Assembly: GCF_000807855.2 (NCBI RefSeq)
Contig: NZ_JRYR02000001.1
Coordinates: 1,977,881 to 2,041,880, forward strand
DNA from: Flammeovirga pacifica
Lineage (GTDB): Bacteria > Bacteroidota > Bacteroidia > Cytophagales > Flammeovirgaceae
Length of the DNA stretch: 64,000 bases
Reading direction: 5' to 3'
In this document: one piece after another, positions 59,061 to 64,000 of the stretch
Layout: the number at the start of each line of letters is the position of its first letter
Numbering within the stretch: position 1 is the first letter of the stretch
Program-made: the position numbers and the translations under genes
Notes under the pieces: generated by a model
Told to the model about the DNA's origin: nothing
Database searches by the model: none
The model's input: only the letters and a program-made list of their open reading frames with translations

Positions 59061-61862
59061 TCAACCTGTAGCTCTAAGTGCACCTGCAATCGCATTAATT
59101 GAAGTAAGCAATTGGAATAATACTGCCTCCACTTCTTCAGGAGAACACTTATCATCCGCTTTCATCTTACGCCATTTTTTCAGCAATTTGATCTGAGTTT
59201 TATGCAATGGATTCAATGCCTCAGCTCTTAAGTGACTAGAGTAGTAATGGTTGCTTCTTCTTTCTGCAAAAGAAGTTTTAAGCAATGAGTCCATCATTTT
59301 TCTAGTTCTTGCCAATTCGTCCAACATTTGAGTTAGGATATCATCCTTCACGTCTTTGTCAGTTACCATCGCTGCATATTCCTTCATGATTTTCTCATCA
59401 GTTGCTTCTAATGATGTATCAATGTTAGTGAATACGTAACGAATTAGAGGATCGTGGTTGATCATTTCTTTCAATTGAGCAAAGTCTGCAGGACGCTCTT
59501 TAGAAAGTTTCTCTAATGTGTAACCTACACCATACCAAGATGTCATATTGAAACGAGCTTGGCTCCATGAGAATACCCAAGGAATTGCTCTAAGATCGGC
59601 TAATGTTCTTGTACCTGTTCTACGAGCTGGACGAGAACCAATTCTTGATGACTCAATTGCATCAATTGGAGTTGCCTCACCGTAGAATTTGATAAACTTA
59701 GGATCTTCAAGTAAGTTAACGTAGAAGTTTCTAGACTCAGAAGCTAACCAAGAAATTACTTTTTCCATTGGGTGAGAATATTTCTTACCCATACGATCAG
59801 TAACAGTATTGGCCATAGTACCCGCCATTAATAACTCCATGTTATATGAAGCGTTCATTTTGTTAGCGTACTTTTGTTCAATTGTCTCACCTTGCTCTGT
59901 TAAACGCATATTACCATTTACACCACCGTGAGGAAGTGCTTGGATAAACCAGTGAGCAGGACCAGCACCACGTGAAATAGTACCACCTTTACCGTGGAAA
60001 TAGTTAATATCGATACCTCTATTATCACCTACTTCGTATAATCTAGATTCTGCGAAGTGAAGTGACCATTGAGATGCAAGGATACCACCATCTTTATTAG
60101 AATCAGAGTAACCCACCATCACCATTTGTTCTGGTCTATCTTTACCAGCACGCTTTCTTTGGTATTCTAAAGAACGACGTGTGATAGGGTGATCCAAGAA
60201 GTTTTGCATCACTTGAGGGCTAATTTCTAAGTCTTCGATTGTTTCGAATAATGGAACTACAGGAAGTTTACAAATTAAACCGTCTGGAGTTTGTTCCATT
60301 AAACCTGCCTCTCTAGCTAATAAGTATACAGCTACAAGGTCAGATACTGATCTAGTCATTGAAACGATCAATGCACCGATACCATCAGTTCCGAAATCAT
60401 CAATATAGTTAGCTAATACTCTGTAAACAGAAGTAACAGCATCTGCTTCTTTAGGAAGTTGTGTTGATGGATGAGTAAAAGGTCTGTTTGATAACAATTC
60501 ATTGTTCATGAATGCCAAACGTTTCTCTTCTGTCCATGTTAAGAATGAATCACCGTCCATCGAAGATGCGTTAAGCAATTGAGCAATTGCATTATCGTGG
60601 AAAGTTGAGTTTTGACGAACATCCAATCTCGCTAAGTGGAAACCGAAAGTATCTAATACTCTTAAAGATTCATTTAAGTAAGTGTAAGACATTCTTTTCG
60701 CTCCAAATGTTTCCAAAGAATCTTGTAACAATTGAAGGTCTGCCTTTAATTCTGAAGCATAAGTATATCTAAACTCGCTTTCTGATAACTCAACAGCGTG
60801 TTCTCTTTTTACTTCTACTGGAAGTTTAGCTAGACAAAGGTTGACGAATTGTCTAAATGACTCACCTACGTTTCTTTCTAAAGCATCTTTACCAGATTGA
60901 CCCAGTTCTTTCGCCATCTCTAAGATACGATTGCGAAGTGGTTCTGGTGCCTCATCTAAATTACATGCAATAGATAATTTTTTCACTAAGCTAAATAAAG
61001 AACGACGAATCAATACGAATGCATTCAGACGTAAGATACTTAATGTCTCCTCAGTAACTTCGTTAGTAACTCCTGGATGGCCATCTCTATCACCACCTAC
61101 CCAGTTACCAAAAGATACACGAGGTCTTTGGCTTACTTGGTGAATTAAATCTTTATCGAAACCTGCTTCACCCCAAGCTTGTTGGAAACGTTGATCTAAA
61201 ATAGGTAATACCTCAGGGAAAACGTTTGTTAAATAGTGAATAGCATTTCTTCTCTCTGATGCTAAGTCTGGTTTTTCAATATAGATTTCACCAGTTCTCC
61301 AAAGAGTATCTAATATTAATTTTATTTGTGCATTAATTGAACGTTGCTCAATTTCTGTGAACATTGTGTTCTCTCTTTGCACTAATAATAAGTATAATGT
61401 TCTATGGTGCTCAAGAACAGTAGATCTTTTTGCTTCAGTTGGGTGAGCTGTTAATACAGGTTCAACTTTAACCGAAGGTAATACCTTAGCTATTTGCTCT
61501 TGAGTATATCCTTTATCTTTTAATGCTTTAAATCTCTCGCCCCACAAACCTGTTACGCTTGAAAGCCCTTGGCTGTCTTCTTTCTTACGTCTGGCTTGAA
61601 CAGCACCATTAACTTCTACCATATTCAGTAATTGGAATACAATAGAATAAAGTTGCATATATTTTACGTCAAACTTTTTTAACTCATGAGTAGTTTCATT
61701 TATCCAAGGAATAGCATTTGCCATTTCCTCTTCACCACTATCCATAAGTACTTCATGAAGACATTTAAGCAAAAATTCGAGGTCCTCGTAAGGTTTCCCC
61801 AAATGCTTCTTCACCACTTCTAGCGCACTCAAAGGTGTAACTTTTGTAGCTTCTTTAGCCAT
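59061..61862 (-). CDS. ppc: phosphoenolpyruvate carboxylase
   Basis: This 933-residue enzyme carboxylates PEP to oxaloacetate and replenishes the TCA cycle. Catalytic features are VLTAHPTEAKRSTVLEHH (about 144-161, with the catalytic His), GYSDSNKDGG, and the loop FHGKGGTISRGAGP, which differs from the usual FHGRGGSIGRGGGP at several places. RIGSRPARR and a C-terminal ALRATG also fit; most PEPCs end in RNTG. The length is close to E. coli Ppc (883). It is monocistronic. Confidence 0.93.
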   Translation of the reverse strand: MAKEATKVTPLSALEVVKKHLGKPYEDLEFLLKCLHEVLMDSGEEEMANAIPWINETTHELKKFDVKYMQLYSIVFQLLNMVEVNGAVQARRKKEDSQGLSSVTGLWGERFKALKDKGYTQEQIAKVLPSVKVEPVLTAHPTEAKRSTVLEHHRTLYLLLVQRENTMFTEIEQRSINAQIKLILDTLWRTGEIYIEKPDLASERRNAIHYLTNVFPEVLPILDQRFQQAWGEAGFDKDLIHQVSQRPRVSFGNWVGGDRDGHPGVTNEVTEETLSILRLNAFVLIRRSLFSLVKKLSIACNLDEAPEPLRNRILEMAKELGQSGKDALERNVGESFRQFVNLCLAKLPVEVKREHAVELSESEFRYTYASELKADLQLLQDSLETFGAKRMSYTYLNESLRVLDTFGFHLARLDVRQNSTFHDNAIAQLLNASSMDGDSFLTWTEEKRLAFMNNELLSNRPFTHPSTQLPKEADAVTSVYRVLANYIDDFGTDGIGALIVSMTRSVSDLVAVYLLAREAGLMEQTPDGLICKLPVVPLFETIEDLEISPQVMQNFLDHPITRRSLEYQRKRAGKDRPEQMVMVGYSDSNKDGGILASQWSLHFAESRLYEVGDNRGIDINYFHGKGGTISRGAGPAHWFIQALPHGGVNGNMRLTEQGETIEQKYANKMNASYNMELLMAGTMANTVTDRMGKKYSHPMEKVISWLASESRNFYVNLLEDPKFIKFYGEATPIDAIESSRIGSRPARRTGTRTLADLRAIPWVFSWSQARFNMTSWYGVGYTLEKLSKERPADFAQLKEMINHDPLIRYVFTNIDTSLEATDEKIMKEYAAMVTDKDVKDDILTQMLDELARTRKMMDSLLKTSFAERRSNHYYSSHLRAEALNPLHKTQIKLLKKWRKMKADDKCSPEEVEAVLFQLLTSINAIAGALRATG

Positions 61863-62452
61863 AATTAATCTGAGATTTTAAAAATTATGAGAATAATAAA
61901 TTTCTAATCGATTTCTAATTGCAAGAATAATATAATAATTGAAAAAAAAATGAGATATAGATCACCAAAAAAGGAAATTGTTTTATACCTATTTTATAAA
62001 ACTCTATCGAGATCGGTTAAAATCTATCTGTTCATTTAGTATCAATACACACTATAAATACTTGGTTTACTAACTATTCACAATATAAGATCTTTCATTT
62101 ATGAAATTTATTCTTTGATTCATTTTATTTTTCACAAATGGTAAAACATGACAAAAGTCTTGTTCCCATTTATAAATAAATAATTGAGAGAATACTTATA
62201 TTATAACGAAAATCTTGTATTGTGGTTTATAACAAACCCATTAATTAAGGTTTATTAATGCAAACTTAATAATATTTTATCTATTTCATTAAAAATAACA
62301 CAAAAGAATCCACAATAGCCTATCAAAAAAAACGGATTTAAGTCTTTTGACTTGATAATATTAGTTTTGATTAAAAGGGTAGTTTCATTCTACCACAACA
62401 TATATATATGAAAAAAAAAGAGCTGCATTACTGCAACTCTTTTTCTGATAAA
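61863..62452. other. long AT-rich spacer between ppc and a pseudouridine synthase gene
   Basis: This 590-nt spacer is very AT-rich. It must hold the ppc promoter, which I cannot pinpoint, and it holds the terminator of the downstream-encoded pseudouridine synthase (62411-62444). A weak 5-bp hairpin lies at 62379-62394. I see no convincing ORF or RNA gene in the rest. Confidence 0.55.
62411..62444 (-). terminator. terminator of the pseudouridine synthase gene
   Basis: AAAAAGAG (62415-62422) pairs with 62437-62444, and TGCA/TGCA extends the stem after a C-A mismatch around a TTAC loop. The minus-strand T tract is nine bases long. Confidence 0.8.
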
Positions 62453-63505
62453 TTATCTCTTTGGTTTTCTTGAAGGTTTCTTTGGTTTTTTCTTCAAACC
62501 TGAAAGATACTTTAATTGTATCATTTCGTCTTCAGATAAATACCTCCACTTACCTCTAGGTAAATCTTTTTTGGTTAGGCCTGCCAAAACAGTTCTATCC
62601 AAAACGTCTACTTGATAACCAAAATGTTCAAATATTCTTCTTACAATTCTGTTTTTACCAGAGTGTAATTCTATACCAATTTCTCTTCGGTCTATATCAT
62701 TTACAGATAATCCGTCCAAGTAAATTGATCCGTCTTCTAATTCAAACTTAGGATCTCGTAATCTTTCCTCATGTTTTTCATCAAAAGGCTTATTTAACTC
62801 AACACGATATATTTTTTGAGTATTGCTTGATGGGTGTGCTACTTTAGTTGCAAACTCACCATCATTAGTGAATAAAAGTAGACCTGTGGTATTTCTATCC
62901 AATCTTCCTACAGGATAGATTCTTTCATCACAAGCATTCTTCACCAATTGCATTACCGTTTTTCTCTCTTGAGGATCTTTGGTTGTAGTGATAAATCCTT
63001 TGGGTTTATTTAAAAGAACATATACGTATTTCTCTTTTTTCAATAGCTTACCTTCATATTCAACCCTATCTTTAGATTGAACTTTGTAACCCATTTCTAC
63101 AACCACCTTACCATTGATTTTTATTTTCCCTTCTGCAATTAATTGATCCGCTTCTCTTCTTGAACAAACACCTGCATTAGAAATAAACTTATTTAAACGA
63201 GTTTCAGATGATTTCACCTTTGGAACCGGTGATTCTTCTTCCTCTTTCACTTGCTTTACAACAGAAATAACTTTCTTAATATCATAAGTAGGTTTCTGTA
63301 TTGACTTTTCGTGAGGACTGTAAACAGTAGTTTTTAATTTACGTTCCTTTTTCAGTTTTTCTTTTTCCTCATTTACTCTAGGACCTTTCTTTTTAAATCC
63401 AGTAGATCGTTCTGGTTTAAATTCGTCACGACGAGGCTTATCTTTTATAAATTTTTTGAAAGGACTTAAATTCTTTTGGCCTTTCTTAGGTGTATTCTTT
63501 TTCAT
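62453..63505 (-). CDS. rluB: RsuA/RluB-family rRNA pseudouridine synthase
   Basis: This 350-residue enzyme isomerises a uridine in rRNA, probably 23S. A basic, Lys-rich tail (1-110) precedes an S4 RNA-binding domain (TRLNKFISNAGVCSRREADQ, about 116-135) and the catalytic domain with PVGRLDRNTTGLLLFTNDG, whose Asp in GRLDR is catalytic, and LHSGKNRIVRRIFEHFGY. The frame runs further upstream to 63559, but MKKNTPKKGQK at 63505 is the natural start; a stable hairpin (63529-63549) lies in the leader. Whether it is RluB, RluE or RluF cannot be settled here. Confidence 0.9.
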   Translation of the reverse strand: MKKNTPKKGQKNLSPFKKFIKDKPRRDEFKPERSTGFKKKGPRVNEEKEKLKKERKLKTTVYSPHEKSIQKPTYDIKKVISVVKQVKEEEESPVPKVKSSETRLNKFISNAGVCSRREADQLIAEGKIKINGKVVVEMGYKVQSKDRVEYEGKLLKKEKYVYVLLNKPKGFITTTKDPQERKTVMQLVKNACDERIYPVGRLDRNTTGLLLFTNDGEFATKVAHPSSNTQKIYRVELNKPFDEKHEERLRDPKFELEDGSIYLDGLSVNDIDRREIGIELHSGKNRIVRRIFEHFGYQVDVLDRTVLAGLTKKDLPRGKWRYLSEDEMIQLKYLSGLKKKPKKPSRKPKR

Positions 63506-63627
63506 CTTAAAAATTAAGAATGTAACACATGCTGCCAACACGGCAGTATCATCCAACAAGGATTAGAATACAAATTACGTGAACTTTATCTTATTGTACA
63601 TCAGAAATATGAAAACAAAACCAAAGA

Positions 63628-63972
63628 TTAGCCTAATTCTTCAATTTTTACCTTAACATCTGATAAAACGATCTTAACAATTTCATTAAAATTATTGAGA
63701 TGGGCTTGTAATTGGTCTAAAGTAAGATCTTGTCCGTCCTCCATTAATAGTAGAAGTCCTTCTAATTCATTGTGACCTAAATAAGCTGTACTCGATTTTA
63801 GCTTATGTGCTTTTTTGGTAAACGATACTATTTCTTTGTTATCTAAGTGTTGTTGTAATTGTAAAGGAAATTCAGTTAAGTTTCTTTCAATTACCATTAA
63901 CACAGAAAGTAAGAAATCTTCATCACCATCTGAGACATCATAAAGTCCTTGGAAATTGACGTTATATATCAT
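63628..63972 (-). CDS. HPt (histidine phosphotransfer) domain protein
   Basis: This 114-residue four-helix protein passes phosphate in a multistep phosphorelay. The phospho-accepting His56 is in KKAHKLKSSTAYLG, a clear HPt motif. It has no kinase or receiver domain, so it is a stand-alone HPt and should connect a hybrid histidine kinase to a response regulator elsewhere. It starts 29 nt from the window end, so its upstream context is not visible. Confidence 0.87.
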   Translation of the reverse strand: MIYNVNFQGLYDVSDGDEDFLLSVLMVIERNLTEFPLQLQQHLDNKEIVSFTKKAHKLKSSTAYLGHNELEGLLLLMEDGQDLTLDQLQAHLNNFNEIVKIVLSDVKVKIEELG

Positions 63973-64000
63973 GATAATTCTATTAGTTTATAGTCTAAAA

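Noticed and set aside
61863-62452. Possible small RNA or ORF in the long gap after ppc
   Set aside because: Only AT-rich sequence and one weak 5-bp hairpin; nothing that rises above chance.

Overview
The window is AT-rich chromosomal DNA from a member of the Bacteroidota, most likely a marine Cytophagales/Flammeovirga-type bacterium. The evidence is: promoters of the Bacteroidota type (TTTG, 17-20 nt, TAnnTTTG) at several genes; an arginine cluster that uses the ArgF' (N-acyl-ornithine) transcarbamylase instead of OTCase; Bacteroidota-specific families (BT_3928-type DoxX protein, DUF1599, a GNAT protein in front of argG, a DUF839/PhoX-like lipoprotein); and DEAD-box proteins with the DEVD variant. 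The species assignment is inference. I see no rRNA, tRNA, CRISPR array, prophage or transposase gene.

Layout. 1-2.6 kb: two paired unknown genes, then hpt. 2.6-7 kb: a leftward block with a DEAD-box helicase, a YwbE-like protein, two tandem SlyD-like prolyl isomerases, a secreted unknown and an LpxL-type acyltransferase. 7-10 kb: a redox/regulatory patch with two Crp/Fnr regulators, a MarR regulator and two flavodoxin-fold reductases. 10-13.6 kb: a two-gene lipoprotein operon, a PhoX-like protein and a di-haem cytochrome c peroxidase with an N-terminal imelysin-like domain. 13.9-18.4 kb: DUF1697, a thioredoxin-fold protein with a degenerate active site, a second DEAD-box helicase and a DUF481 barrel. 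18.4-27.4 kb: the arginine biosynthesis cluster GNAT-argG-argC-argD-argF'-argB-argE-argH, all leftward. 27.9-30 kb: a pullulanase lipoprotein. 30-33 kb: a third flavodoxin-like protein and an exbB/exbD energy-transduction operon. 33-40 kb: ansA, tatD, DUF3108, aroK, a lone DppB-type permease, BT_3928, DUF1599 and divergent folP. 40.7-49.4 kb: diadenylate cyclase, an LRR protein, PASTA plus a double-length D-Ala-D-Ala ligase, an M28 peptidase and glutathione peroxidase. 49.5-56.5 kb: TPMT-like methyltransferase, GAF protein, pheT, coiled-coil protein, zapA, rny. 56.6-64 kb: TonB-C protein, AlkD-like protein, an outer-membrane barrel, ppc, an RluB-type pseudouridine synthase and an HPt protein.

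The most interesting part is the control of the arginine cluster. Upstream of its first gene I read a short leader ORF on the minus strand that ends in MCPAFYRRLRR-stop, so four of its last five codons are Arg codons. A weak hairpin with a U-rich tail follows, and a 10-bp stem can mask the leader's ribosome-binding site and start codon. This is the layout of a ribosome-mediated arginine attenuator. Inside the cluster there is a good intrinsic terminator between argG and argC, a pair of REP-like hairpins sharing a GATTGAAATC core between argF' and argB, and a MITE-like inverted-repeat element between argB and argE that supplies the argB stop codon. ArgF' carries Ala at position 90, which points to N-succinylated intermediates. 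The GNAT protein, with a CxxC/CxC tail, is the obvious candidate for the unassigned first step.

Start sites were moved downstream of the longest frame in several genes (both SlyD-like genes, marR, peroxidase, the 30-kb flavoprotein, tatD, cdaA, ddl, the coiled-coil gene, the pseudouridine synthase). In these the upstream extension begins with a non-ATG codon, is not protein-like, or runs through a promoter or terminator.
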